Of a stretch of 64,000 nucleotides of DNA, positions 17,301 through 25,248 are shown one piece after another; position 1 is the stretch's first letter; the number at the start of each line of letters is the position of its first letter. Source of the stretch: Planctomycetota bacterium. Its GTDB lineage: Bacteria; Planctomycetota; UBA1135; GCA-002686595. The notes under the pieces are model-generated. The model was given only the letters and a program-made list of their open reading frames with translations, searched no databases and had not been told where the DNA came from. A program made the translations under genes and the position numbers. Where the stretch lies: the NCBI GenBank assembly GCA_020638875.1, contig JACKHS010000003.1, forward strand, positions 209,486 through 273,485, written 5' to 3'.

Positions 17301-17799
17301 CCTGGCCGGGATGGTCATGGGCTACTCGGAGAACCTCGTGAAGTCGGGGCGCTCCGCCGGCCAGAAGATGGCGCGCTTCCGCCTCGAGGACCTCAAGGGC
17401 AGCGTCAACGTCACCGTGTTCCCGCGCACGTTCGCCGAGTGCCGCGAGTCGCTCGAGGAGGGCGCGGTGCTCGTCTGCCGCGGCAAGCTCGAGGAGGACA
17501 GCGAGGAGCCGGCGATGCTGCTCGAGGAGGTCTTCTCGCTCGAGGAGGCCCTGGCGCGCTTCGAGGGCGGGCTGATGATCCACGTCGGCCCCGAGGACGC
17601 GCAGGCGCTCGAGCGCCTGGGCGAGACGCTGCAAGCGCACCGCGGGAAGCAACCGCTCTACTTCCAGGTCACGGGGGACGACGGCCACAGCCGCCGCGTG
17701 CGCGCGGGCAACGGGTGGACCGTCGCCATCTCGAACGACCTGGCCACGCAGGTCGACGCCATCCTCGGACGCGGCCGCGTGCGCATGGCGCGCGTGTAG
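14344..17799 (+). CDS. dnaE: DNA polymerase III alpha subunit DnaE
   Basis: 1151 aa, normal for DnaE1. An N-terminal PHP domain starts at once (HLHVHTEYSLLDGA; later TDHGNMFG). The catalytic aspartates are in SMPDIDIDF (Asp400, Asp402). HMSTHAAGVVI, the helix-hairpin-helix, an OB fold (SLAGMVMGYSENLVKSGRSA) and a C-terminal domain follow. It replicates the chromosome with the clamp and the DnaX loader encoded nearby. It likely shares the promoter in front of argF'. The repeat field begins about 30 nt after its stop. Confidence 0.97.
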   Translation: MSAPDFVHLHVHTEYSLLDGANRIGDLVDACVADGQPALALTDHGNMFGAVELYKKATGKGVKPLIGCEVYIARQSRFEPHSKKKGNGYNHLTLLARNETGYRNLMELASLAYLEGYHFRPRIDKELLYRHAEGINCLSGCLAGELNQLFLTGREDEAATLAAELRDIFGPEHFWLELQRNGIDEQNVANEALYRLHQRTGIPLVATNDIHYLRAEDCEAQDVLLCIHTGAKKAEEKRFKFETDTLYFKSREEMGHMFRDLPEALKATIDVADQTELALEFGTYHLPIFTSDTGESPDQIFARLLEEGLRRKYGADNREARERLEYEKRVITELGFVSYFLIVWDLIRWARDNGIPVGPGRGSAAGSMVAYLLDITKVCPLRYGLLFERFLNSARVSMPDIDIDFCKEGRERVLHYTRERYGDDHVAQIATFGTMASRTVVRDVGRVLDIPLPDVDKVAKKIPQGPGAPSLRESLDKDPDLAELRRQPELEQLFELSLPLEGLARHMSTHAAGVVIADKPIRTYVPLAKNGDDVVTQWPAPQLEELGLLKMDYLGLRTLTILSRALANIAKQGGTPPDLDTLPLDDRKTYELLMSGETQGVFQLESEGMRKLIQRLRPDCFEDLIAILALYRPGPLESGMVDMFVDRKHGREAIVYPHDSLEDILRDTYGCIVYQEQVMLISSTLANFSLNEADNLRKAMGKKKPEIMQKFSAQFLEGAVTNGCDPGVAQETWDNIVKFGGYGFNKSHSTAYALVSYHTAYLKAHARSAFLAANLSCEMSDAGKVKELLDDARRAGIEVRWPDVARSCWEFEVEDDAIRFGFGAVKGTGQKAVERIVAARDELAGERKPITLHELCKVADPAEVGRTSWEAIIKSGAFDPGGHNRGAVLAALDSAFADGARAAADRKSGQGDLFGMLAPAAHDTDAGDGIDDRRAFDRADTLRAEFEVLGFYLSGHPLEERAGLISMLSSGSTEQLAAMPGGTMVSLAGMVMGYSENLVKSGRSAGQKMARFRLEDLKGSVNVTVFPRTFAECRESLEEGAVLVCRGKLEEDSEEPAMLLEEVFSLEEALARFEGGLMIHVGPEDAQALERLGETLQAHRGKQPLYFQVTGDDGHSRRVRAGNGWTVAISNDLATQVDAILGRGRVRMARV

Positions 17800-17827
17800 C
17801 GCGCGATCGTCGCCGCGCAGGGCCTGC

Positions 17828-18050
17828 CGACACGCGGGGCTTCGCAGACACGCAGAGCCGGCCCACACGCGGAGCTTCGCCCACACGCGGGGCTTCGCCC
17901 ACACGCGGGGCTTCGCCCACACGCGGAGCTTCGCAGGCATGCGGGGCATCGCGAACACGCGGGGCATCGCGAACACGCGGGGCATCGCGAACACGCGGGG
18001 CTTCGCAGACACGCGGGGCTTCGCAGACACGCGGGGCTTCGCCGAGACGC
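17828..18050. repeat. Tandem 18-bp repeats, about 12 copies (core ACACGCGGGGCTTCGC)
   Basis: Head-to-tail copies of an 18-bp unit with consensus cgcagacacgcggggctt and variants cgcccacacgcggagctt and cgcgaacacgcggggcat. The period is a multiple of three, which keeps frames open on both strands, but no start signal or recognisable protein exists. Variants come in runs, as expected of local duplication. Confidence 0.9.
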
Positions 18051-18220
18051 AAGCTCCGTCGACACGCGGCCCTGCCGACCGCGGGTCCTTCCGACAGGAG
18101 GATGCAGATGCTACGCGGGCAGCTTGCTGCGCCGGCGTCGCGCCACACCCTTCGCAGACACGCGAGTTCCGCGGAGACGCGGCCCTGCTGACAGGAGGGC
18201 TTCGCTGCTTCGCGGGCGTC

Positions 18221-18295
18221 GTGCCACGCAGCGTCGTGCCACGCAGCGTCGTGCCACGCAGCGTCGTGCCACGCAGCGTCGTGCCACGCAGCGTC
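18221..18295. repeat. Five perfect 15-bp tandem copies of GTGCCACGCAGCGTC
   Basis: Five identical head-to-tail 15-mers. The inner CCACGC matches the core of the flanking arrays. Perfect identity suggests recent amplification. Confidence 0.95.
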
Positions 18296-18414
18296 GCTGA
18301 CACGCGAGAGTCACTGACACGCGGGAGTCGCTGACACGCGGGAGTCGCTGACACGCGGGAGTCGCTGACACGCGGGAGTCGCTGACACGCGGGAGTCGCT
18401 GACACGCGGCGTCG
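18296..18414. repeat. Seven 17-bp tandem copies of GCTGACACGCGGGAGTC
   Basis: Seven copies with a 17-bp period; the first two carry changes (gcgagagtc, actgacacg), the rest are nearly identical, and the last drifts into gcggcgtc. The 17-bp period breaks any reading frame, arguing against coding. Confidence 0.93.
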
Positions 18415-18590
18415 TGCCACGCGGCGTCGCTGCCACGCGGCGTCGCTGACACACGGAGTCACTGCCACGCGGAGTCGCTGACACACGGAGTCAGTGCCAC
18501 GCGGCGTCGCTGCCACGCGGAGTCGCTGATACACGGAGTCACTGCCACGCGGAGTCGCTGACACGCGGGCGCCGCTGACACGCGAGCTCC
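18415..18590. repeat. Degenerate 16-17 bp repeats alternating GCCACGCGGCGTC and GACACACGGAGTC
   Basis: About ten diverged copies in which two variants alternate, in places as a higher-order pair of roughly 32 bp. The shared heart is CACGCGG or CACACGG. The array fades at about 18590, before a short unique stretch and the rplQ hairpin. Confidence 0.8.
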
Positions 18591-18700
18591 GTGGGCCTTC
18601 GGCGCTGCCGACACGAGGGTCCGCCCGACAGGCAGGTCTCGCTGCCGCGCGGCCTCGACGGACACGCCGACGCCGCGCGCGCGGGCTCCCTCCAACACCC

Positions 18701-18737
18701 GGAGGGCCCCCCACCGCCTCGCGGTCGGGGGCCCTCC
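18701..18737. terminator. Strong hairpin between dnaE and rplQ
   Basis: Inverted repeat ggagggccccc / gggggccctcc, an 11-bp perfect stem with a 15-nt loop, 40 nt past the rplQ stop. It would suit termination of the long ribosomal transcript. No U-run follows on either strand, so intrinsic termination is not proven. Confidence 0.55.
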
Positions 18738-18776
18738 CTGTGGGCTCGGTCGGGCGCGGGTCGACCCGCGCGACGC

Positions 18777-19172
18777 TCAGGCCTCGGCGTCCGCGCCCAG
18801 GTCCGCCGTCACGGTCCGCTCGACGAACTCGATGATCGAGCGCTCGGCGGCGTCGCCCAGGCGGGGCTTGGAGAGCTTCAGGATGCGCGTGTAGCCGCCC
18901 GGACGGGCCGCGAAGCGCGGGCCGAGGGTCTCGAACAGCTTGGCCACGGCGTCCTTGCTGCGCAGGAGCGCGAAGGCGCGACGGCGGTTGTGCACGTTGT
19001 CGACCTTGGCCAGCGTCACCAGCTTCTCGACGAAGGGGCGGATGGCCTTGGCCTTGACCGTCGTGGTCGTGATGCGCTCGTGCTCGATGATGGACGCGGC
19101 CATGTTGCGCTGCATCGCAGTGCGGTGGCTGGTGGTCCGGCCGAGCTTCTTGGTGGCTACTCTGTGTCGCAT
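18777..19172 (-). CDS. rplQ: 50S ribosomal protein L17
   Basis: 131 aa. The opening MRHRVATKKLGRTTSHRTAM and the middle VHNRRRAFALLRSKDAVAKL are family hallmarks; an acidic tail (ADLGADAEA) closes it. L17 sits by the exit tunnel in the large subunit. Last gene of the ribosomal block, 37 nt after rpoA. Confidence 0.97.
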   Translation of the reverse strand: MRHRVATKKLGRTTSHRTAMQRNMAASIIEHERITTTTVKAKAIRPFVEKLVTLAKVDNVHNRRRAFALLRSKDAVAKLFETLGPRFAARPGGYTRILKLSKPRLGDAAERSIIEFVERTVTADLGADAEA

Positions 19173-19209
19173 GGTGGTTTCGACTGCGTGAGGGCGCGGG
19201 GGCGCCCGC

Positions 19210-20199
19210 TCAGACGGTCATCCCGAGGCTGAGGCCGCGCTCGGAGAGCTTCGCCTTGATCTCGGTGAGGCTGGTCTTGCCGAGGTTCTTGAGGTTCATC
19301 ACCTCGTTCTCGGACATGGTGACCAGGTCGTACAGGGTGCGCATGTTGGCACCGTCCAGGCAGTTGCGCGCGCGCACCGAGAGCTCGAGATCGGAGATCG
19401 GCGCCTCGAGCATCTTCGCGAGCTGAGTCGACTCGCGGTTGCTCTCGTTGAACTCGGACGAGCCGACGTCCTCGGCGATCAGCTCACCGTCGCGGCTCTC
19501 CTCGAAGAGCACGAAGGGGTTCAGGTGCTTGCGGTAGATCTTGGCCGCCTCGACGAGCGCCAGTTGCGGCGTCACCGTGCCGTCGGTCCAGACCTCGAGC
19601 ACCAGGCGGTCGTAGTCGGTCAGCTTGCCGACACGCGTCGCCTCGATGGCGTAACGCACGCGGTGGACCGGCGAGTAGATCGAGTCGACCGGGATGGTGC
19701 CGAGCTCCTGCGACGGGTCGGCGTTGTCCTCGGCGGGCACGTAACCGCGGCCGCGCTTGACGTCCATCTCCACCGAGAACTCGGTGTCCATGGTCAGCGT
19801 CGCGATGTGGAGGTCGGTGTTGACGACGCGAGCGTCGCCCTCGCACTCCACGTCGGCACCGGTCACCTCACCCTTGGTCTCGCGGTTGATGCGCAGCTTG
19901 ATGGGCCGATCGCCCTCGTGCTGGATGCGCAGCCGCTTGAGGTTGAGGATGATGTCGGTGACGTCCTCGTAGACGCCGTCGAGGGAGTCGAACTCGTGGG
20001 CCGCGCCCGCGATACGCACCGCGGTGATCGCGGTGCCCTCGATCGAGGAGAGCAGCACGCGCCGCAGGCCGTTGCCGATCGTGTGACCGAAGCCGCGCTC
20101 GAAGGGCTCGATCACGAAGCGACCGAACTCCTGCGTCAGCGTGTCGGCGTCCGGGACGACCTTGCTCGGCAGCTCGAAGTTGCGCCAGCGGATTCTCAT
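19210..20199 (-). CDS. rpoA: RNA polymerase alpha subunit
   Basis: 329 aa with both domains. The N-terminal dimerisation and assembly domain (GFGHTIGNGLRRVLLSSIEG near residue 35) is followed by a linker near 235 and the alpha-CTD with LSVRARNCLDGANMRTLYDL and LGKTSLTEIKAKLSERGLSL, which contacts UP elements and activators. Usual alpha-operon place between rpsD and rplQ. Confidence 0.97.
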   Translation of the reverse strand: MRIRWRNFELPSKVVPDADTLTQEFGRFVIEPFERGFGHTIGNGLRRVLLSSIEGTAITAVRIAGAAHEFDSLDGVYEDVTDIILNLKRLRIQHEGDRPIKLRINRETKGEVTGADVECEGDARVVNTDLHIATLTMDTEFSVEMDVKRGRGYVPAEDNADPSQELGTIPVDSIYSPVHRVRYAIEATRVGKLTDYDRLVLEVWTDGTVTPQLALVEAAKIYRKHLNPFVLFEESRDGELIAEDVGSSEFNESNRESTQLAKMLEAPISDLELSVRARNCLDGANMRTLYDLVTMSENEVMNLKNLGKTSLTEIKAKLSERGLSLGMTV

Positions 20200-20211
20200 G
20201 GAGTGTCTCCT

Positions 20212-20838
20212 CTACTTCGAGCAGAGCTCGATGATCAGCTGTTCTTGGATCGGGTGCGGCACGTCCTCGCGCTTCGGGATGCCGGTGACCTTCGACGTCA
20301 GCGTGGCGTGGCTCGACTCGATCCAGGCCGGGACGGGCTGCGACTTGTTGATCTCGATGGCCTCGGACACGATCTTGCGCGTGTTCTCCTTGGTGCCGGG
20401 CTCGATCGTGTCCCCCGGACGCACCGAGAAGGACGCGATGTCGACGCGGCGGCCGTTCACGCGGAAGTGACCGTGGTTGATGAGCTGACGCGCGTGGTTG
20501 CGCGAGAGCGCGAAGCCGCTGGCCAGCACCACGTTGTCGAGGCGACGCTCGAGCAGCATCAGCAGGTTCTCACCCGTGTTGCCCTTCAGGCGCTCGGCCT
20601 CCTTGAAGTACAGCTTGAACTGCTTCTCCTGCACGCCGTAGATGCGCTTCAGCTTCTGCTTCTCGCGCAGGCGCACGCCGTACTCGGTCACCTTGGTGCG
20701 CTTCTGGGCGTGGACACCCGGCGGGTAGTCCCGGCGGGCGAGGGCGCACTTGTCCGCGAAGCAGCGTTGCCCTTTCAGGAAGAGCTTCATGCCCTCGCGG
20801 CGGCACAGCTTGCACTTGTTTCCGGTGTATCGAACCAT
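20212..20838 (-). CDS. rpsD: 30S ribosomal protein S4 (zinc-binding, C+ form)
   Basis: 208 aa from ATG 20838; the frame is open upstream but the family start is MVRYTGNKCKLCRREG. Cys9, 12, 26 and 31 form a zinc site. The S4 RNA-binding domain is RRLDNVVLASGFALSRNHARQL, split over residues 98-120. S4 starts 30S assembly and in many bacteria represses its own operon. Confidence 0.96.
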   Translation of the reverse strand: MVRYTGNKCKLCRREGMKLFLKGQRCFADKCALARRDYPPGVHAQKRTKVTEYGVRLREKQKLKRIYGVQEKQFKLYFKEAERLKGNTGENLLMLLERRLDNVVLASGFALSRNHARQLINHGHFRVNGRRVDIASFSVRPGDTIEPGTKENTRKIVSEAIEINKSQPVPAWIESSHATLTSKVTGIPKREDVPHPIQEQLIIELCSK

Positions 20839-20891
20839 GTCTTCTCGACTCGTTGGCGCGGGACTGGCCTCTGGGGTTCCTCTGCTCTGAC

Positions 20892-21272
20892 CTAGACGCG
20901 ACGGCGCTTGCTCGCGCGGCAACCGTTGTGGGGCAGCGGGGTGCAGTCCTCGATCGAGAGGACTTTCAACCCGGCGTTGTTCAGCGCACGAATGGCGCTC
21001 TCACGGCCGGAGCCGGCGCCTTTCACGCGCACCTCGACCTCACGCATGCCGTGACGGATGGCGGCCTGCGCGGCGGTGTCGGCCGCGCGCTGGGCGGCGA
21101 AGGGCGTGCTCTTGCGCGTGCCCTTGAAGCCGCTGCCGCCGGCCGAGCCCGCGGAGATCGCGGCGCCGGTCGGATCGGTGATCGTGACGATCGTGTTGTT
21201 GAAGCTCGCCTTGATGTGGACCACGCCACGGGCGACGTTCTTCTTGATCTTGCGCTTGGTGCTCTTGGCCAT
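20892..21272 (-). CDS. rpsK: 30S ribosomal protein S11
   Basis: 126 aa. ARGVVHIKASFNNTIVTITD, the Gly/Ser-rich SAGSAGGSGFKGTRKSTPFAA and the end DCTPLPHNGCRASKRRRV are characteristic. S11 lies on the 30S platform with S7 and mRNA. Normal rpsM-rpsK-rpsD-rpoA order. Confidence 0.97.
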   Translation of the reverse strand: MAKSTKRKIKKNVARGVVHIKASFNNTIVTITDPTGAAISAGSAGGSGFKGTRKSTPFAAQRAADTAAQAAIRHGMREVEVRVKGAGSGRESAIRALNNAGLKVLSIEDCTPLPHNGCRASKRRRV

Positions 21273-21336
21273 GATTGGGAGGTCTTGGGCGTTGTGTGCT
21301 GCTGTGGGCGGCGGGCGCGGTGCGGGCGGCCGCGGC

Positions 21337-21720
21337 CTACTTCATGCCCTTCACGGACTTCTTGCCGGCCACCGTCTTCTTGGGGCCCTTGCGGCTGCGG
21401 GCGTTCGTCCGGGTGCGCTGGCCGCGCACGGGCAGGCCGCGGCGGTGGCGGAGGCCGCGGTAGCAGCCGATGTCGCGCAGGCGCGCGATGGCGGCGGCCG
21501 TCGCGCGACGCAGGTCACCCTCCACCTCGTAGTTCTTCTCGAGGTGGTTCGCCAGCTCCGTGATCTGCTCCTCGGTCAGGTCGCGGGCGAGCATGTTGGG
21601 GTCGAGACCGAGGTCCTTGCAGACCTTCTTCGAGGTCGTGCGCCCCACCCCGTAGATGTACAGGAGGGAGAACTCGAGCTTCTTGTTGTTGGGGATGTCT
21701 ACACCGACGACGCGCGGCAT
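21337..21720 (-). CDS. rpsM: 30S ribosomal protein S13
   Basis: 127 aa from ATG 21720 (MPRVVGVDIPNNKKLEFSL). YIYGVGRTTSKKVCKDLGLD holds the helix-hairpin-helix; GCYRGLRHRRGLPVRGQRT contacts tRNA and bridges to the 50S head. Basic tail KKSVKGMK. In-frame upstream extension rejected for lack of homology. Confidence 0.97.
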   Translation of the reverse strand: MPRVVGVDIPNNKKLEFSLLYIYGVGRTTSKKVCKDLGLDPNMLARDLTEEQITELANHLEKNYEVEGDLRRATAAAIARLRDIGCYRGLRHRRGLPVRGQRTRTNARSRKGPKKTVAGKKSVKGMK

Positions 21721-21782
21721 GGGCTTGCTCCGTGTGGGGGCTCCGACTCGGGGGCTCCGGGGTTGTGCTCGGGGATCTGGGG

Positions 21783-21902
21783 TTACTTGCCTTGGCGCTG
21801 CTTGTGGCGGGGATCGGCGCTGCAGATGACCCGGAGGACTCCGCGGCGACGCACGATCTTGCAACTCGAGCACATGCGGCGAACGCTACTACGAACTTTC
21901 AT
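21783..21902 (-). CDS. rpmJ: 50S ribosomal protein L36 (zinc ribbon form)
   Basis: 39 aa, ATG 21902 to TAA 21783. The reading is MKVRSSVRRMCSSCKIV... with zinc ligands Cys11, Cys14, Cys27 and His33, ending KQRQGK. It follows infA with no gap (TAG then ATG), the usual infA-rpmJ-rpsM order. L36 packs against 23S rRNA. Confidence 0.96.
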   Translation of the reverse strand: MKVRSSVRRMCSSCKIVRRRGVLRVICSADPRHKQRQGK

Positions 21903-22145
21903 CTAACGGCGTCTCCGTCGGTACTTGCGGTCTCCACGGGAGATGATGCGACCCTTGGTCAGGTCGTAGGGGGACATCTCCACGGTGATCTTGTCACCGG
22001 CCATGATGCGGATGTAGTGCATCCGCATCTTGCCGCTCACGTGGGCCATGATCTCGTGGCCCGACTCCAGCCTGGCGCGGAAGCGCGCGTTCGGGAGGGC
22101 CTCCTCCACGATCGCCTCCACGACGATGGGTTCTTCCTTGGCCAT
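21903..22145 (-). CDS. infA: Translation initiation factor IF-1
   Basis: 80 aa, slightly longer than the usual 72 because of a basic tail (RKYRRRRR) and a few N-terminal residues. The OB fold shows in VVEAIVEEALPNARFRARLE, AHVSGKMRMHYIRI and TVEMSPYDLTKGRI. IF-1 blocks the A site during initiation. Confidence 0.97.
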   Translation of the reverse strand: MAKEEPIVVEAIVEEALPNARFRARLESGHEIMAHVSGKMRMHYIRIMAGDKITVEMSPYDLTKGRIISRGDRKYRRRRR

Positions 22146-22150
22146 CGGAC

Positions 22151-22822
22151 TCAGGCACGTCCTCCAGCCGAGGTTCCGGCGTCCAGCCGCGCGAGGAGCG
22201 AGGCGAAGACGTCGTCAGGGGATTGGGTCCCGTCGATCGACTCCAGGCTGCCCTGCCGGGCGTAGTAGTCGATCATCGGTTGCGTCTGCTCGTGGAACAC
22301 CGCCAGGCGCTCGCGGACGACCGCGGGGTCGTCGTCCTTGCGCCGGTAGAGCTCCCCGCCACAGGCATCGCACACCCCGGCGACGCGGGGCGGCGAGAAG
22401 GTGGCGTGGTGGATGTTGCTGCAGCTCTTGCAGAGCAGGCGACCGCTGGCGCGCTCCACGAGCTGGTCGTCCGGCACCTCGAGGGAGAGGGTGCTGACGG
22501 ACAGGCCGGCGAGTCGCTCGGTGAGCGCCTCGGCCTGCGGTAGTGTACGCGGGAAACCGTCCAGGAGGTAGCCTCCGGCGCAGTCCGGGCGCGAGACGCG
22601 GTCGAACAGCATCTCGAGCACCAGCTCGTCGGGGACCAGCTTGCCGGACTCCATGAACGACTTGGCGCGCTGGCCCAGCGCGGTCCCCTGGGAGAGGTTC
22701 TCCCGGAAGAGGTCGCCGGTGGCCACGTGCGGCAGACCCAGGTGCGCCGCGAGGCGGCTGGCCTGGGTGCCCTTCCCCGCGCCGGGGGGACCGAGCAGGA
22801 TGAGGATCCGCTGCTCGCTCAC
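22151..22822 (-). CDS. adk: Adenylate kinase with zinc lid
   Basis: 223 aa. P-loop GPPGAGKGTQ at 11-20; lid domain with zinc cysteines Cys131, 134, 151 and 154; DGFPRTLPQAEAL and the catalytic arginines are in place. It converts ATP plus AMP to two ADP. Its ATG overlaps the secY stop by 4 nt, the common secY-adk-infA coupling. The zinc lid is the type typical of Gram-positives and many planctomycetes. Confidence 0.97.
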   Translation of the reverse strand: MSEQRILILLGPPGAGKGTQASRLAAHLGLPHVATGDLFRENLSQGTALGQRAKSFMESGKLVPDELVLEMLFDRVSRPDCAGGYLLDGFPRTLPQAEALTERLAGLSVSTLSLEVPDDQLVERASGRLLCKSCSNIHHATFSPPRVAGVCDACGGELYRRKDDDPAVVRERLAVFHEQTQPMIDYYARQGSLESIDGTQSPDDVFASLLARLDAGTSAGGRA

Positions 22823-24132
22823 GCGCGCTCCTTCTTGGTCCAGCCGGAGCCGGCACCACGGCTGGAGGCCTGGTCAACGCTCTTCATCACCATCTGCGAC
22901 TGCAGGCGGTCCACCAGCTCGAGCGCCACACCCACCACGATCAGCACCGAGGTGCCGCCGAGGAAGTAGCGCAGGTTCTGGGGCAGCGAGGACTCCTTCG
23001 TGATGAACGAGGGCGCCACGGCGATGATCGCCAGGAACGCCGCCCCCGCAAGGGTGATGCGGGTGAGCACGTTGGTGAGGTACTCGGCGGTCTTCGCGCC
23101 CGGACGGATGCCGGGGATGAAGGAGCCGTGCTCGCGCAGGTTGTCGGCGATCTCCTCGGGCTGGAACATCAGGCGGTTCCAGAAGAAGCAGAAGCCGAAG
23201 ACCAGGCCGACGTACATCGTGACGTACACGAAGCCCGTCTGGTCGTTGAAGATGCGCTGGGCTTCGTGCCACTCGAGCCAGGCGAAGATCAGGCCCGGGA
23301 CGACGAAGATCACGGAGGCGAAGATGATCGGCATCACGCCCGCCATGTTGATCTTCAGCGGCAGGAAGTGCTTCTGGCCGCCGTAGACCCGGCGCCCGCG
23401 GGTGAGGCGGGCGTACTGGATCGGCACGCGGCGCGCGCCCTTGTGGATGTACACCACCACGAAGACGGTCACGGCCCAGATGCCCGCGATCTGCAGCAGC
23501 ACCTGCCAGAAGCCGTCGTCGCCGGACATGCTGTACAGCGCCTGCGGCATCTTCGCGATGATGCCCGCCATGATGATCAGCGAGGCGCCGTTGCCCACGC
23601 CGTGCTCGGTGATCAGCTCACCGAGCCACATCACGACCAGCGCGCCCGCGAGCAGCGAGGCCACCACGATCACGCCGAGCGCGAAGGTGTTGTCCCGCAT
23701 GCTGTCCTCGATCATGTTCGTCTGGCGCAGGAACACGCCGGTGAACACGAAGATCGCCTGCAGGATGGCGATCGGGACGACCGCCAGGCGCGTCCACTGG
23801 TTGATCTTCTTCTGACCGGCGGCACCCTCCTTCGCGACGGCCTCGAGGGTCGGCGAGACCTTCGAGAGCATCTGGAAGATGATCGACGCCGAGATGTAGG
23901 GCATGATGCCCAGCGAGAAGATCGTCGCCTGACCGATCTGACCGCCGGAGAAGGCGCTCATCAGGCCGAAGATGCTCGAGCCCGACTCGGCCTGCGTGCG
24001 CAGGAAGTCCGGGCTCATGCCGGGGATCGGCACCTGGAAGCCCAGGCGGTAGCACAGCAGCAGGAGGATCGTCGTGACGATCTTCTTGCGCGTGTCCTCG
24101 ACGCGGAGGAGGTTCAGGAACGACTGTTCCAC
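22819..24132 (-). CDS. secY: Preprotein translocase subunit SecY
   Basis: 437 aa with ten hydrophobic spans. Landmarks: LCYRLGFQVPIPG in span 1, FSGGQIGQATIFSLGIMPYISASI in the plug/span 2 region (residues about 62-85), AARRVPIQYARL-type cytoplasmic loop (GARRVPIQYARLTRGRRVYG) and IRPGAKTAEYL. SecY is the protein-conducting channel with SecE, which is also encoded in this window. Confidence 0.97.
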   Translation of the reverse strand: MEQSFLNLLRVEDTRKKIVTTILLLLCYRLGFQVPIPGMSPDFLRTQAESGSSIFGLMSAFSGGQIGQATIFSLGIMPYISASIIFQMLSKVSPTLEAVAKEGAAGQKKINQWTRLAVVPIAILQAIFVFTGVFLRQTNMIEDSMRDNTFALGVIVVASLLAGALVVMWLGELITEHGVGNGASLIIMAGIIAKMPQALYSMSGDDGFWQVLLQIAGIWAVTVFVVVYIHKGARRVPIQYARLTRGRRVYGGQKHFLPLKINMAGVMPIIFASVIFVVPGLIFAWLEWHEAQRIFNDQTGFVYVTMYVGLVFGFCFFWNRLMFQPEEIADNLREHGSFIPGIRPGAKTAEYLTNVLTRITLAGAAFLAIIAVAPSFITKESSLPQNLRYFLGGTSVLIVVGVALELVDRLQSQMVMKSVDQASSRGAGSGWTKKERA

Positions 24133-24137
24133 GCCGA

Positions 24138-24623
24138 CTAGGCCCCCTGCTCCTCTGCCGTGACCTCACGGCCGCGAGCGTCGAGCAGTTGGATCGAACC
24201 ACCAGCGGCCTCGATCTTCTGCTGCGCGCTCTTCGAGAACTTCTGGGCGCGAACGGTGAGCTTCTTGGTCAGGCTGCCGTTGCCCAGCACCTTGAGCAGG
24301 GGCGACTGCATGCTGGCCAGGCCGGCCGCGAGCACGTTCTCCAGCTCGACGACCGTACCCCCGTCGAAGGCCTCGAGGGCGCCGACGTTGATGATCGTGT
24401 AGTCCGTGCGGAAGCGGGCGTTCGTGAAGCCACGCTTGGGCACGCGCCGGTAGATCGGCATCTGGCCGCCTTCGAAGCCGGGCTTGCGGCTGTAGCCCGA
24501 GCGGGAGCCCTGACCCTTGTGGCCGCGGCCGCTGGTCTTGCCGGAGCCGCTACCGATACCGCGGCCGACGCGGCGGCGTCCCTCGTACTTGGTGCCTTTG
24601 CTGCAGACGGTCTTGAGGTCCAT
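24138..24623 (-). CDS. rplO: 50S ribosomal protein L15
   Basis: 161 aa. GRRRVGRGIGSGSGKTSGRG, HKGQGSRSGYSRKPGFEGGQ and PIYRRVPKRGFTNARF are diagnostic. It follows rpsE directly (73-nt gap) with no rpmD between them. L15 is a late-assembly protein near the peptidyl transferase region. Confidence 0.97.
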   Translation of the reverse strand: MDLKTVCSKGTKYEGRRRVGRGIGSGSGKTSGRGHKGQGSRSGYSRKPGFEGGQMPIYRRVPKRGFTNARFRTDYTIINVGALEAFDGGTVVELENVLAAGLASMQSPLLKVLGNGSLTKKLTVRAQKFSKSAQQKIEAAGGSIQLLDARGREVTAEEQGA

Positions 24624-24696
24624 GACTCGTGCTCGTGGGTCGGGGGGGCGTGCGCTGGTGGAGCGTGTGCGGGCGCTGGTGGACGGAGGCGTACGC

Positions 24697-25209
24697 TCAG
24701 AGCGAGACGCCGCGGAGCTCGGCGACCTGCTCGCGCGTGCGGAGCTGGGCCAAGGCGTCCAAGGTGGCCTTGAGGAGGTTCACGGGGTTGGTCGAGCCGT
24801 ACGACTTGGTGAGGATGTTGGTCACCCCCGCCATCTCGCAGACGGCGCGCACCGTCGAGCAGGCGATGATCCCGGTACCCGGCGAGGCGGGGATCATGCG
24901 GATCATGGAGCCGCAGAAGCGGCCGGTCACCTCGTGCGGGATCGAGCCCTCGGGGGTCACCGGGACCACCTGCAGGTGCTTGCGGCCGTCCTTGGCCGCC
25001 TTCTCGATCGCGTTCGGGACCTGACGAGCCTTGCCGAAGCCGTAGCCGACGACGGACTTGCGGTCCCCCACCACGGAGAGGGCCGAGAAGGAGAAACGGC
25101 GACCGCCCTTCACCACGGCGGCCGAGCGGTTCACCTTCACGAGGGTCTCGGTGAGCTCGCCGAGCTCTTCGACCGAGAGGGAGTCGAGGTATTCGATCTT
25201 GCGCTTCAT
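24697..25209 (-). CDS. rpsE: 30S ribosomal protein S5
   Basis: 170 aa. The double-stranded RNA-binding fold shows in VVKGGRRFSFSALSVVGDR and the second domain in RMIPASPGTGIIACSTVRAV and AGVTNILTKSYGSTNPVNLL. S5 helps decoding accuracy together with S4. Located between rplR and rplO as usual. Confidence 0.97.
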   Translation of the reverse strand: MKRKIEYLDSLSVEELGELTETLVKVNRSAAVVKGGRRFSFSALSVVGDRKSVVGYGFGKARQVPNAIEKAAKDGRKHLQVVPVTPEGSIPHEVTGRFCGSMIRMIPASPGTGIIACSTVRAVCEMAGVTNILTKSYGSTNPVNLLKATLDALAQLRTREQVAELRGVSL

Positions 25210-25248
25210 CGCAGAGTGCTGGTTCGGGGGCGCGGAGCGGCCTGGGGC

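Noticed and set aside
17800..18191. Continuation of a frame through the 18-bp repeats as a repeat protein (GFADTR units)
   Set aside because: No start signal, both strands stay open for the same reason, and the next blocks have 17- and 16-bp periods that break the frame.
17828..18590. CRISPR array
   Set aside because: Repeats are head to tail with no unique spacers, unit length changes between blocks, and no cas genes are present.
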